Part shown: piece by piece, positions 25,092 through 33,132 of the stretch
How the letters are laid out: the number at the start of each line of letters is the position of its first letter
Position numbering within the stretch: position 1 is the first letter of the stretch
Assembly: GCA_044506565.1 (NCBI GenBank)
Contig: JBIQKN010000023.1
Span: forward strand, 1 to 40,971
Source: Croceibacterium_A sp044506565
Lineage (GTDB): Bacteria; Pseudomonadota; Alphaproteobacteria; Sphingomonadales; Sphingomonadaceae
DNA: 40,971 nucleotides
Direction of reading: 5' to 3'
Translations under genes and position numbers: made by a program
The notes under the pieces: model-generated
Seen by the model: only the letters and a program-made list of their open reading frames with translations
What the model was told of the DNA's origin: nothing
Database searches by the model: none

Positions 25092-25221
25092 CGATCCTCC
25101 CCGAGCTTGCTCGGGGAGGGGGCCACCCGCAGGGTGGAGGAGGGGCCGCGACAGCCCCTCCGTCAGAGGCCTTGCGGCCTCTGCCACCTCCCCATCCCGC
25201 TGCGCGGGAGAGGGAGGATCG
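25092..25221. repeat. Compound palindromic repeat with at least four consecutive hairpins
   Basis: Outer arms CGATCCTCCC (25092-25101) and GGGAGGATCG (25212-25221) bound a 130-nt element. Inside are CCTCCCCGAGC/GCTCGGGGAGG (25096-25119), CCACCC/GGGTGG (25123-25137), GGAGGGGC/GCCCCTCC (25139-25161), CAGAGGCC/GGCCTCTG (25164-25183) and a CCCGC/GCGGG hairpin near 25196-25208. It fills the gap between the QOR2 and MFS genes. No frame in it looks coding. Confidence 0.85.
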
Positions 25222-25239
25222 AGGAGGGAGAGAACAAGT

Positions 25240-26871
25240 ATGGCCGCAACGGTCGCCGACGAGCCGCTGAAGTCCACCGCCAAGGTCACCCGGGCCGGGT
25301 GGTACACGCTGTTCCTGGTTTCGTCGTCGCAGGGCCTGAGCCTGCTCGACCGGCAGATCCTGTCGATCCTCGCGCCGAGCATCATGGCCGACCTCGGGAT
25401 CGGCGCGGCCGAACTCGGGTTGCTCTACGGCACGGTGTTCGCACTGTTCTACGCGCTGTTCTCGCTGCCGCTCGGGCGGCTGGTCGACGGATGGATCCGC
25501 ACCCGGCTGCTGGCGCTGTGCATCTTCGCCTGGTCGGCGTTCTGCGGCCTGTCGGCCTTCGCCGGCGGTTTCGCGCTGCTGGCGATCTCGCGGCTCGGCG
25601 TCGGCGTGGGAGAAGCGGCGGCGCAGCCGGCAGCGAACTCGATCATCTTCGATACTTTCCCGCGCGAGAGGCGCGGCACGGCGATGGCGGCGATGGGCGT
25701 CGCCACCGCGCTCGGGCTCGGCCTGTCGATGACGCTCGGCGGCGTCCTCGCGCAGTGGTGGGACACCCGCTACCCCGACGGAGCCTGGGGCTTCTCCGGT
25801 TGGCAGTTCGCCTTCCTCGTCGCCTCGATACCGGGCCTGCTGCTCGGCTGGGCGATCTGGCGTTTGCGCGAGCCGGTTCGCGGCGCGATGGACGGGATCG
25901 CCGCGCCCGAGGACCCGCATCCGTTCAAGGCCAGCGGCGCGGTGCTGGCCTCGGTCACGCCGGGAGCCAACTGGTGGATGCTGTGGCGCCGCGATGCGGG
26001 CGCGCGGCAGTGGGCGATAAATCTCGGCGGGCTGGCGGTGATCTTCGCCGCGTGCTGGACGATGACCCAGCTGACGCAGGCCTTCTCGCCGAGCGTGCAG
26101 CAGCCGCTCGCAGCGCTCGGGCTGTCCTGGGACACCCACGTGCTGCAGTGGATCGTCTCGGGCTTCGGTGCCTTCGTGATCCTCAACCTGTTCCAGTCGC
26201 TCAAGCTGACCGACCGGCCGACCTACAACGTCGTGCTCAGCCCCTCTTTGATCCTGCTCATGGTCGTCGGCGGCCTGCAAACTGCGATCAACTACGGGGT
26301 CATGGGCTTCACCCCGTCGTTCCTGATCGCCCACTACGGCCTGTCGCAGGCGACGACCGCGCTGCAGTTCGGCCTGCTCGCCGCGGCGCTCGGGCTGGTC
26401 GGTCCGGTCATCGCCGGCCCGCTCGCCGATTGGCTGACCGTGCGCATGGGCGGGCGCGGCCGGGTGTGGCTGACGATCTTCTCGCTCGGGGTCTCGCCGC
26501 TGATCGGCGTCTGGACCTACAGCGCCGACGATCCGACGAGCTTCTACATCCGCTTCTCGATCTACAGCATCATCCTGACGCTGTGGCTGCCGCCGATCTA
26601 CTCGCTGTACTACGATCTCGTGCTGCCGCGGATGCGCGGGATCACCAGCTCGATCTACATCATCATCTCGACCCTGCTCGGGCTCGGCATGGGGCCGTAT
26701 TTCGTCGGCATCGTCGCTGCGAGGAACGGCGGCGATCTCGGGCAGGCGATCATCTCGGTCAACGTCGTGGCGCCTTTCGTGCTGCTGAGCCTGTTCACCG
26801 TGTTGTGGCGGATCCGGCGCGACGAATCGACGATCCTCGAGCGTGCCCGCGCCGGCGGCGAGCCGGTCTAG
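25240..26871 (+). CDS. MFS transporter, Spinster-like
   Basis: A 543-residue, roughly 12-helix permease, longer than the neighbouring MFS proteins because of an extended region between the halves (about 215-260) and within the second half. Helix 1 holds SLLDRQILSILAPSI and the loop 2-3 motif is PLGRLVDGWIRTRLL. SRLGVGVGEAAAQPAANSII is the helix 4-5 segment common in Spinster-type carriers of sphingomonads. The ATG at 25240 is preceded by GAGGAGGGAGAG. It lies after the palindromic repeat and 38 nt before the ThDP enzyme gene, so the pair may be an uptake-plus-catabolism unit. Confidence 0.88.
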   Translation: MAATVADEPLKSTAKVTRAGWYTLFLVSSSQGLSLLDRQILSILAPSIMADLGIGAAELGLLYGTVFALFYALFSLPLGRLVDGWIRTRLLALCIFAWSAFCGLSAFAGGFALLAISRLGVGVGEAAAQPAANSIIFDTFPRERRGTAMAAMGVATALGLGLSMTLGGVLAQWWDTRYPDGAWGFSGWQFAFLVASIPGLLLGWAIWRLREPVRGAMDGIAAPEDPHPFKASGAVLASVTPGANWWMLWRRDAGARQWAINLGGLAVIFAACWTMTQLTQAFSPSVQQPLAALGLSWDTHVLQWIVSGFGAFVILNLFQSLKLTDRPTYNVVLSPSLILLMVVGGLQTAINYGVMGFTPSFLIAHYGLSQATTALQFGLLAAALGLVGPVIAGPLADWLTVRMGGRGRVWLTIFSLGVSPLIGVWTYSADDPTSFYIRFSIYSIILTLWLPPIYSLYYDLVLPRMRGITSSIYIIISTLLGLGMGPYFVGIVAARNGGDLGQAIISVNVVAPFVLLSLFTVLWRIRRDESTILERARAGGEPV

Positions 26872-26909
26872 GGTTGCCGGGTCGCCCGTCGGGCACGTAA
26901 GGGCGGCGC

Positions 26910-28454
26910 ATGCCTACCGTCCGTGAAGCCGCCTTCCGCGTATTCGAGCACTTCGGGATCGACCGCCTGTTCGGCAACCCGGGCTCGACCGAGCTGCCGA
27001 TGCTCAAGGGGCTGCCCGAGGGCTTCCGCTACGTGCTCGGGCTCAACGAGGCGGTGGTGGTCGGCATGGCCGACGGGTTCGCGCGCGCCAGCGGCAAGCC
27101 GGCACTGGTCAACCTGCACAGCTCGGCGGGCACCGGGCACTCGCTCGGCAACCTGTTCACCGCGTACAAGAACAATACCCCGCTGGTGATAACCGCGGGG
27201 CAGCAGGCGCGCTCGATCCTGCCGCACGACCCGTTCCTCTACGCCGAGCGGCCGACCGAATTCCCGCGCCCGTTCGTCAAGTGGGCGCTCGAGCCGGCGC
27301 GCGCCGAAGACGTGCCGCTGGCGCTGATCCGTGCCTTCGTCACCGCGCTGACTCCGCCGATGGGGCCGGTGTTCGTGTCGATTCCGGTCGACGACTGGGA
27401 CCGCGAGTGCGACTGGCCGGCTCTGCCCGACATGCACTTGTGCGCGGTTCCGGATGCCACCGGCATCGAGCGGCTCGCGGCCGTGCTCGACCCGTCCGAG
27501 CGGCCGGCCTTGGTGCTCGGCACGGGCGTCGCCAACAGCGGCGGATGGAGCGCGGCGATCCGCCTCGCCGAGAAGACCGGCTGCGCGGTCTGGGCCGCGC
27601 CCTACGCGGCGCGCGAGACTTTCCCCGAGGACCATCCGCAGTTCGCCGGGTTCCTGCCCGCGTGGCGCGACCAGATCCGCACCCTGCTCGCCCCCTACGA
27701 CGCAATCCTGGTGGCCGGTGCGCCGGTGTTCACCTACCACGTCGAGGGCAGCGGCCCGCACTGGCCCGAGCACGCGAAGCTCGCTGCGCTCAGCGACGAT
27801 CCGCAGCACCTGGCCTCGCTGCCCGGCGGTAGCGGCGTGCTCGGCAATGTGGCCGAGGGCCTGGCCCAGCTCGCCGAGCGGGCCAACGAACGCGCCTACG
27901 AGGGCGAGCCGCGCAGGTTGCTCGATCCGGAACCGCGCATGACCGCGGCCTACGTGCTCAAGCGCGTCGCCGCATTGCGCCCTCCCGAGGCCGTGATCGT
28001 CGAGGAAGCGCCGACGGCGCGCGGGCCCGAACACGACACGCTACCGATCACGCGCGAAGGCGGATTCTACAGCTGTGCCAGCGGCGGGCTCGGCTATTCG
28101 CTCCCGGCGGCGGTCGGCATTGCTTCGGCGCAGCCGGACAAGGTCATCGCGATCCTCGGCGACGGTTCGGCGATGTACACGATCCAGGGCCTGTTCTCGG
28201 CGCGCGAGGAGCGGGCGAACGTCAGCTTCGTGATTCTCAACAACGCCGCCTACGCCGCGCTCACCGGCTTCTCGGCCGAGTTCGGAATGAATCACGTGCC
28301 CGGGTGCGACCTTTCGGGGATCGATTTCGTCAAGCTGGCCGAGGCGCAGGGTCTGCCCGCGCGGCTCGTCGACTCGGTTGAGACGCTCGACGAGTCGCTT
28401 GCCTGGAGCTTCGCTCAGACGGGGCCGACGCTGCTCGACGTGCGGATCGCCTAG
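26910..28454 (+). CDS. mdlC: ThDP-dependent decarboxylase, benzoylformate-decarboxylase-like
   Basis: A 514-residue thiamine-diphosphate enzyme. Compared from memory with Pseudomonas benzoylformate decarboxylase, the active-site residues sit at matching places: Ser26 (NPGSTELP), Glu47 (GLNEAVV), His70 (NLHSSAGTG) and His277 (PVFTYHVEG, equivalent to His281). The ThDP/Mg motif is GDGSAMYTIQGLF ... ILNNAAY. The reaction would be decarboxylation of an aryl 2-oxo acid to an aldehyde, possibly with carboligation. Annotation as acetolactate synthase large subunit is less likely because the catalytic histidine pair is that of BFD. ATG start. The end is 2 nt from a convergent gene. Confidence 0.85.
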   Translation: MPTVREAAFRVFEHFGIDRLFGNPGSTELPMLKGLPEGFRYVLGLNEAVVVGMADGFARASGKPALVNLHSSAGTGHSLGNLFTAYKNNTPLVITAGQQARSILPHDPFLYAERPTEFPRPFVKWALEPARAEDVPLALIRAFVTALTPPMGPVFVSIPVDDWDRECDWPALPDMHLCAVPDATGIERLAAVLDPSERPALVLGTGVANSGGWSAAIRLAEKTGCAVWAAPYAARETFPEDHPQFAGFLPAWRDQIRTLLAPYDAILVAGAPVFTYHVEGSGPHWPEHAKLAALSDDPQHLASLPGGSGVLGNVAEGLAQLAERANERAYEGEPRRLLDPEPRMTAAYVLKRVAALRPPEAVIVEEAPTARGPEHDTLPITREGGFYSCASGGLGYSLPAAVGIASAQPDKVIAILGDGSAMYTIQGLFSAREERANVSFVILNNAAYAALTGFSAEFGMNHVPGCDLSGIDFVKLAEAQGLPARLVDSVETLDESLAWSFAQTGPTLLDVRIA

Positions 28455-28455
28455 C

Positions 28456-28764
28456 TCAGCCTGCCAACATCGCCAGGGCAAGGGCGATCGCGACCCCGAT
28501 CGCGACGATTCCGCCGGCCCTCGCGAGATCGGCGACCGTCAGCGGATCGACGTGCTCGGCCCGGAAGCGGCGATATCCCTCGGCGACGGCCTCGTTGCTG
28601 GCAATCAGGCCGACGTCGAGCGCGGTGGCCTCGCGAGCGAACCACCGTCGCAACTGCTCGAGTTCGTCTTCGGTGACGTCGGGATAGGCGGCGAGCAGCG
28701 CTTCGACGCGCTGCAGGGTCGGCGAAGCCCGCTCGACTTCGCCGGTCACGGACGCGTGCGGCAT
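28456..28764 (-). CDS. Small C-tail-anchored membrane protein, unknown function
   Basis: A 102-residue protein: a helical, acidic cytoplasmic part (1-80) and one C-terminal transmembrane helix (about 83-101, GGIVAIGVAIALALAMLAG). VEALLAAYPDVTEDELEQLR resembles the KRYPNLSQSQIEEL segment of the neighbour at 28767-29093, so the two may be distant paralogues. Start at ATG 28764, only 2 nt after the upstream stop. I do not recognise a family. Confidence 0.7.
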   Translation of the reverse strand: MPHASVTGEVERASPTLQRVEALLAAYPDVTEDELEQLRRWFAREATALDVGLIASNEAVAEGYRRFRAEHVDPLTVADLARAGGIVAIGVAIALALAMLAG

Positions 28765-28766
28765 GG

Positions 28767-29093
28767 TCAGCTCACCAGCACGATGACCAGGAACGCCAGC
28801 ACCGGGAACGCGAGGATCGCGCCGATCACCGCGTAGTCCGACAGCGACGGAGTGACGAGGTCGCGGTGCCGCGTCCAGAACGCATCAAGCTTCGGCGCGA
28901 TCTCCTCGTCGGCGATCATCAGCGCCATGTCGCGCGCATTGAGCCGCGGCAGGACGGCCGCCAGCTCCTCGATCTGCGACTGGCTCAGGTTGGGGTAGCG
29001 CTTGACCAGCTCGGCGGCGCGCGCGGGGTTCCACGGGATCACCCCCGAACGGACGGCGAGACTGAATTTCGGTCGGGACAACGGATAGGGCAT
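28767..29093 (-). CDS. Small C-tail-anchored membrane protein, unknown function
   Basis: A 108-residue protein with the same layout as the next gene: a soluble helical part with VKRYPNLSQSQIEELAAVLP and MIADEEIAPKLDAFW, then one hydrophobic C-terminal helix (about 85-107, DYAVIGAILAFPVLAFLVIVL). ATG at 29093 is preceded by GAGGAG. It is first gene of a two-gene operon with 2-nt spacing. Many sphingomonads carry such proteins without assigned function. Confidence 0.72.
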   Translation of the reverse strand: MPYPLSRPKFSLAVRSGVIPWNPARAAELVKRYPNLSQSQIEELAAVLPRLNARDMALMIADEEIAPKLDAFWTRHRDLVTPSLSDYAVIGAILAFPVLAFLVIVLVS

Positions 29094-29175
29094 TCGAACG
29101 ACTCCTCGACGCGAGCCGAGGGCAGGGCGAGGCGCCGGTCATGCCGGGCCTCGATCGATGATGTTGGAGGTTGCG

Positions 29176-29220
29176 CCCTGAGCCGAACCGCGGCTCGCGG
29201 AGAATCGATCCGGCTCAGGG
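29176..29220. other. Long hairpin in the gap between two membrane-protein genes
   Basis: CCCTGAGCCG (29176-29185) and CGGCTCAGGG (29211-29220) are perfect 10-bp arms with a 25-nt loop that has its own CCGCG/CGCGG pairing. It lies in the 232-nt gap between 29093 and 29326. There is no T run. It may be a 3' structure of the gene at 29326-29730 or a leader element of the gene starting at 29093. Confidence 0.5.
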
Positions 29221-29325
29221 CCGGAAGAGGCGTGCCGTGCTGCTGCCCGGGTGGATGTCGATCAAACCACTCATGCGTTCAATATGGCCCTTCGTGCGCG
29301 GGAAGCAAGCCGGCGCGCCCGGCGG

Positions 29326-29730
29326 TCAGTTCTCGCTCGGCTTGCCCGAATTGTCGGCCACGGGCTCCTCGCCGGCGATCCGGTTGGCGATGGAGTCCAT
29401 CTCTGCCGCCGCATTGCTGTAGGCCGCATCGACCGACTCGCGGTACTCGGTCGCCGCCTCAGCCTGCGCGGCGATGTCTTCGGCATTCGGTAGCGCTGCG
29501 ATCGCGGCGTCGGCGCCAGCGGCCTCGGAAGGCTGGCGGACGAAGCCCATGTAGAGGCTGCCGAGAAAGCCGGCGAAGATCACCAGGAAGGTCGCCAGCC
29601 GCAGATTGGGATGGGCGCCCTTGGTCAGCTGGATCGCCAGCAGCCCGATCAGCAGCAGCGCAAGCGCGAGAAGCCCCCAGATATCGCTCACCGAGCGAAT
29701 GATGTCGGCGAAGGTCCCGGTTCCGGTCAT
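29326..29730 (-). CDS. Two-helix membrane protein, unknown function
   Basis: A 134-residue protein with two hydrophobic helices near the N terminus (about 17-35, IWGLLALALLLIGLLAIQL, and 44-62, LATFLVIFAGFLGSLYMGF). An Ala/Glu-rich C-terminal tail (68-134) follows, likely helical. GGGGAGGGGG lies just before the ATG at 29730. No family is recognised. The 62-nt gap to the DUF3237 gene upstream on the same strand is compatible with co-transcription. Confidence 0.7.
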   Translation of the reverse strand: MTGTGTFADIIRSVSDIWGLLALALLLIGLLAIQLTKGAHPNLRLATFLVIFAGFLGSLYMGFVRQPSEAAGADAAIAALPNAEDIAAQAEAATEYRESVDAAYSNAAAEMDSIANRIAGEEPVADNSGKPSEN

Positions 29731-29792
29731 GACGCCCCCTCCCCGTGTATGCTACTCCCAATCGGCGCCGCGGGCCACCGTTGCCGCGCAGC

Positions 29793-30254
29793 TCACGTGA
29801 CCCGCCAGACCCACAGCTTGATGCTGCTCGCATAGCGCGCCCCGGCGCAGACGAAGATCGACCTGTTGAGCCAGTCGTAGGGGCCTTCGGGAGCGATGAA
29901 CTCGGGTACCGTGCGGAAGTAGTACTCGCCCGGGTCGACGTCCTCGCCGCGACGCAGGCGGTCCATGACCTCGGGCGGGCCGTGGCGCAGGCCCTTGTTG
30001 CGGATCTGGATCAGCGCGCCGTCGTCGGTCTCGATCGCGTAGATCGCATCGGCCACCGTGACTCCGTCGGGGCGGGTCAGCTGCCAGTCGGCCGAGTTGC
30101 CCATCAGCTTGCCGTTGATCTTCGGGCCCCTGACGTAGCCGCCTTCCGCGATCGGTATGATCCGCCGGGAACCGTCGACCACCTTGCCGATCTCGCGCGG
30201 CGGCTCGAGCTCGCCGCCGGCTTCGTAGACGAACTCGAGTTCGGGTTTGATCAA
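29793..30254 (-). CDS. DUF3237 family protein
   Basis: A 153-residue soluble protein of the DUF3237 family: ELEFVYEAGGELEPPREIG at the N terminus, GGYVRGPKINGKLMGNSADW in the middle and PEGPYDWLNRSIFV near the end. The start is TTG at 30254, with GGAGA about 9 nt upstream; no ATG or GTG fits. From memory, PhcF and PhcG of Sphingobium SYK-6, decarboxylases of a phenylcoumaran lignin dimer acid, are DUF3237 proteins, and their stilbene product goes to a lignostilbene dioxygenase. Such a dioxygenase gene and a GMC oxidoreductase gene lie nearby. Function here is inference. Confidence 0.82.
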   Translation of the reverse strand: MIKPELEFVYEAGGELEPPREIGKVVDGSRRIIPIAEGGYVRGPKINGKLMGNSADWQLTRPDGVTVADAIYAIETDDGALIQIRNKGLRHGPPEVMDRLRRGEDVDPGEYYFRTVPEFIAPEGPYDWLNRSIFVCAGARYASSIKLWVWRVT

Positions 30255-30322
30255 GGCGTGTCTCCAATCGTTGCGGGGGCAGGGTACGGTCTCTGACGCC
30301 GCCTGCAAGGGAGTCGAGCGGC

Positions 30323-31366
30323 TTACCCGCCAGGCGCTTCCTTCCGCAGGGCGCGAGCCGAAGTTATCGCCTCCCGCACGGTGTTCCGCTCGTGGCACGC
30401 GTATTCGTAGATCGTGTAGCCGTCGTCGCGCGTCCGTTCGAGCGCGACGGTCCACGGTGCCGTGAAGGTGTCGGGATCGTCGTAGGTGACGCGATAGTCG
30501 ATCGTGTCGGGTCCGGTCCTGGTCAGCCGCTCGGTCACTTTCGCCGAGGGACCGACCGGCTGCGTCGCGTTGGTGCGCCCCGGGAACGGCCCCGCCGCGC
30601 GCTGCAAGGGATCGGTGGCGACGCTGTCGCCGCTGACGAGGTTGGTGGTCTCGATCACCAGGGTGTCGCCCTCCCAGCGCCCGCGGCTGTCGCCGTGCCA
30701 GGCGCGCACCTCCGCCGGCCAGTGTCCTTGTCTGCCCAGCGGTATCACCCGTGTCCCGAAAGTCTCGAGCTGCAACACGACGTACCCGGGCGCCTGGAAC
30801 ACGCGGAGACCGTTGTTGTAGGGCTGCAGCAGCATCACGGCGGGAAAGCCGCGCGTGATGCAGCGCTCGAACGCATCGAGGTCGGCGATCCCGTCGACCG
30901 CATCACCGGACTGCCAGGTGGAGCGGCCCTTGGCGTAAAGCTCCTGCGCCTGCGGCGTCAGCGGCGGGAGGCGGCCGTCCGCGGGGTCGATCAGCAGCGA
31001 GGTGCGCCGGCCGAGCCGCGAGCCGCGCAGCCAGGCGGCGAGGCCGACGGTACCGTCACTGTCGATCTCGATCGAGAATGCGGCATCGGACCGCTCGGCC
31101 GCTGCCAGGCGCTCGGCGAATTCCTCGTCGGTGAGCCAGACGCGTGTGGCCATCGCCTCGGGACGCACGAGCGGAATCCGGGCATCGTTGACGTTCTGCA
31201 TCGGCCAGGTGCCGCGCAGATCGGGATCGCCCCAAGCCATGCGCGGGACCACGTAGCTGGGCTCGACCACCGGGGGTGCGGCCGGATCGCGGTGTGCGCC
31301 ATGCGCGCTGCCGCCGGGTAACGCGGCGGAGCCGACCACCACGAGCAAGACGACCGACCCCTTCAC
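30323..31366 (-). CDS. Secreted conserved protein of unknown function
   Basis: About 347 residues. GTG at 31366 gives a tidy signal peptide (MKGSVVLLVVVGSAALPGG) after GGAGGGGGAGG; ATG at 31387 would add seven Gly-rich residues. Recurrent family features are AWGDPDLRGTWPMQNVNDAR, SRGRWEGDTLVIETTNLVSG, TERLTRTGPDTIDYRVTYDD and YEYACHERN near the end. Proteins of this pattern are frequent in sphingomonads and Acidobacteria, often in several copies, but I know of no assigned activity. It diverges from the GMC oxidoreductase gene and precedes the DUF3237 gene by 68 nt, so the two may be one operon. Confidence 0.78.
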   Translation of the reverse strand: MKGSVVLLVVVGSAALPGGSAHGAHRDPAAPPVVEPSYVVPRMAWGDPDLRGTWPMQNVNDARIPLVRPEAMATRVWLTDEEFAERLAAAERSDAAFSIEIDSDGTVGLAAWLRGSRLGRRTSLLIDPADGRLPPLTPQAQELYAKGRSTWQSGDAVDGIADLDAFERCITRGFPAVMLLQPYNNGLRVFQAPGYVVLQLETFGTRVIPLGRQGHWPAEVRAWHGDSRGRWEGDTLVIETTNLVSGDSVATDPLQRAAGPFPGRTNATQPVGPSAKVTERLTRTGPDTIDYRVTYDDPDTFTAPWTVALERTRDDGYTIYEYACHERNTVREAITSARALRKEAPGG

Positions 31367-31430
31367 CGCGCCTCCCCCTCCAAGCATTGCCCGTGCAGGG
31401 TACGAACCCTAGCGTGCGCCGCAAGCGAAT

Positions 31431-31445
31431 CGCACGAAACGTGCG
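31431..31445. promoter_or_regulatory. Short palindrome in divergent promoter region
   Basis: CGCACG and CGTGCG flank AAA at 31431-31445, in the 105-nt gap between the divergent secreted-protein and GMC genes. Related GTGCG blocks lie nearby (about 31413-31418). It could be a regulator site; there is no further support. Confidence 0.25.
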
Positions 31446-31471
31446 CGGGTCGGGATCGAGAGGAGAGGAAG

Positions 31472-33130
31472 ATGGCCGCAGATCTCTATGCGGACTACGT
31501 CATCGTCGGCGCGGGCAGCGCAGGCTGCGTGCTGGCGGCACGGTTGACCGAGAGCGGCGAGCACAAAGTCGTTCTGCTCGAGGCCGGGGGCGACGACCGG
31601 CCGCTCAAGGAGCCCGGCCAGTTCCTCTCGAACGTGATGATCCACACGCCGATCGGCTTCGGCAAGACGCTCAACGATCCCAAGGTCAACTGGCTCTACG
31701 AGACCGAGGTCGACGAGGGCTCGGGCGGGCGGCGGCACAAGTGGCCCAAGGGCAAGGTGCTCGGCGGGTCGAGCTCGATCAACGGCATGCTCTACGTGCG
31801 CGGACAGGCGGCGGACTACGACGGCTGGGCGCAGATGGGCGCGCGCGGGTGGAGCTGGGACGAGGTCCTGCCGTACTTCCGCCGGAGCCAGAACCAGGAG
31901 CGCGGCGAGGACCAGTTCCACGGCGCCGGCGGGCCGCTCAACGTCTCGGACTTCCCCGAGGAGCACCCGGTTTCGGCGGCGCTGGTGCAGGCCTGCGTGC
32001 AGGCCGGGATCCCGTACAAGAAGGACCTCAACGACGGGAACCAGGAAGGCTGCAGCTTCTTCCAGATGACCGCCAAGAACGGCCGCCGCCACTCGGCCGC
32101 GGTCGCCTACCTGCATCCGGCGATGAAGCGGCCGAACCTGACGGTCGAGACGCGCGCGATGACCACGCGGATCCTGTGGGACGGCAAGAAGGCGGTCGGC
32201 GTCGAGTTCAGGCAGAACGGCGAGACGCGCAAGGTCATGGTCGGACGCGAGGTGATTCTCGCCGCCGGCGCGGTGGAATCGCCGAAGCTGCTCGAGATCT
32301 CGGGCGTCGGCCAGGGCGCGCTACTGCAGGAGCTGGGCGTGCAGGTGGTGCACGAATCGGCGCTGGTCGGCGAGAACCTGCAGGATCACTTCATGATCGG
32401 CTGCCAGACCTACCTCAAGGAGCCGCACCACTCGATCAACCAGTTGAGCCGCGGGGTGAAGCTGATCGGCGAGATCGCCAAGTACGGGCTCACGCGGAAG
32501 GGCCTGCTGAGTTACGCGGTGGCGCACGGCTGCGCGTTCGTGAAGACGCGCGAGGAGCTCGCCTATCCCGACGTGCAGATCCACGTGATGGCCGCGTCGA
32601 TGGACCTCGACTACCTCAACCAGTACCAGGGGCTGCGGCTCGACAAGGAGCCGGGCATGGCTTCGAACCCGTGCCAGCTGCGCCCCGAATCGCGCGGCTC
32701 GATCCACGCCCGCTCGCCCGACGGGCTGGTCGCGCCAAAGATCGAGCCGAACTACCTCTCGGACCCGATCGACCGGCAGAGCGTGGTCGACCAGCTCAAA
32801 CTGATCCGCAGGATCTGGAGCCAGCCGGCGCTGCAGCCGTACCTCAAGGCGCCCGGCGATCCGTTCGGCGAGACCGACGAGGAGATGCTCGGCTACGCCA
32901 AGGTTGCCGGCGGCACGCTGTACCACTGCGTCGGCACCGTCGCGATGGGCGACGAGCGCTTTCCGCTCGATCCGCAACTGCGCGTGCGCGGGGTAGAGGG
33001 GCTCCGGGTGATCGACGCCTCGGTGTTCCCGCGAATCCCCTCGGGCAACACCAACGCGCCGACGATCATGGTCGCCGAAAAGGGTGCGGAGATGGTGCTG
33101 GCGGACGCGAAGATGGCGGTTGCGGCTTAG
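31472..33130 (+). CDS. GMC family FAD-dependent oxidoreductase (alcohol/choline dehydrogenase type)
   Basis: A 552-residue flavoenzyme oxidising an alcohol. The FAD motif is VGAGSAGC (12-19), with the Glu of VLLEAGG binding ribose. GMC signature 1 is GKVLGGSSSINGMLYVRG and signature 2 is GAVESPKLLEISGVG. The catalytic pair is His485 (LYHCVGT) and Asn528 (GNTNAPTIM). It has no signal peptide. The ATG at 31472 follows GAGAGGAGAGGAAG. In SYK-6, GMC enzymes (PhcC/PhcD, from memory) oxidise the side-chain alcohol of a phenylcoumaran dimer, so proximity to DUF3237 is suggestive. Choline or another alcohol is equally possible from sequence alone. A repeat follows the stop. Confidence 0.92.
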   Translation: MAADLYADYVIVGAGSAGCVLAARLTESGEHKVVLLEAGGDDRPLKEPGQFLSNVMIHTPIGFGKTLNDPKVNWLYETEVDEGSGGRRHKWPKGKVLGGSSSINGMLYVRGQAADYDGWAQMGARGWSWDEVLPYFRRSQNQERGEDQFHGAGGPLNVSDFPEEHPVSAALVQACVQAGIPYKKDLNDGNQEGCSFFQMTAKNGRRHSAAVAYLHPAMKRPNLTVETRAMTTRILWDGKKAVGVEFRQNGETRKVMVGREVILAAGAVESPKLLEISGVGQGALLQELGVQVVHESALVGENLQDHFMIGCQTYLKEPHHSINQLSRGVKLIGEIAKYGLTRKGLLSYAVAHGCAFVKTREELAYPDVQIHVMAASMDLDYLNQYQGLRLDKEPGMASNPCQLRPESRGSIHARSPDGLVAPKIEPNYLSDPIDRQSVVDQLKLIRRIWSQPALQPYLKAPGDPFGETDEEMLGYAKVAGGTLYHCVGTVAMGDERFPLDPQLRVRGVEGLRVIDASVFPRIPSGNTNAPTIMVAEKGAEMVLADAKMAVAA

Positions 33131-33132
33131 GA

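Noticed and set aside
25092..25221. CRISPR-like array
   Set aside because: The palindromes differ from each other, spacers are only a few bases and no cas gene is present.
29176..29220. tRNA or small RNA gene
   Set aside because: The 10-bp hairpin lacks cloverleaf arms, T-loop sequence and a CCA end; no promoter was convincing.
29212..29274. Minus-strand 19-codon frame (MSGLIDIHPG...) in the gap before the gene at 29093
   Set aside because: No ribosome site precedes it and it overlaps the hairpin; too short to support.
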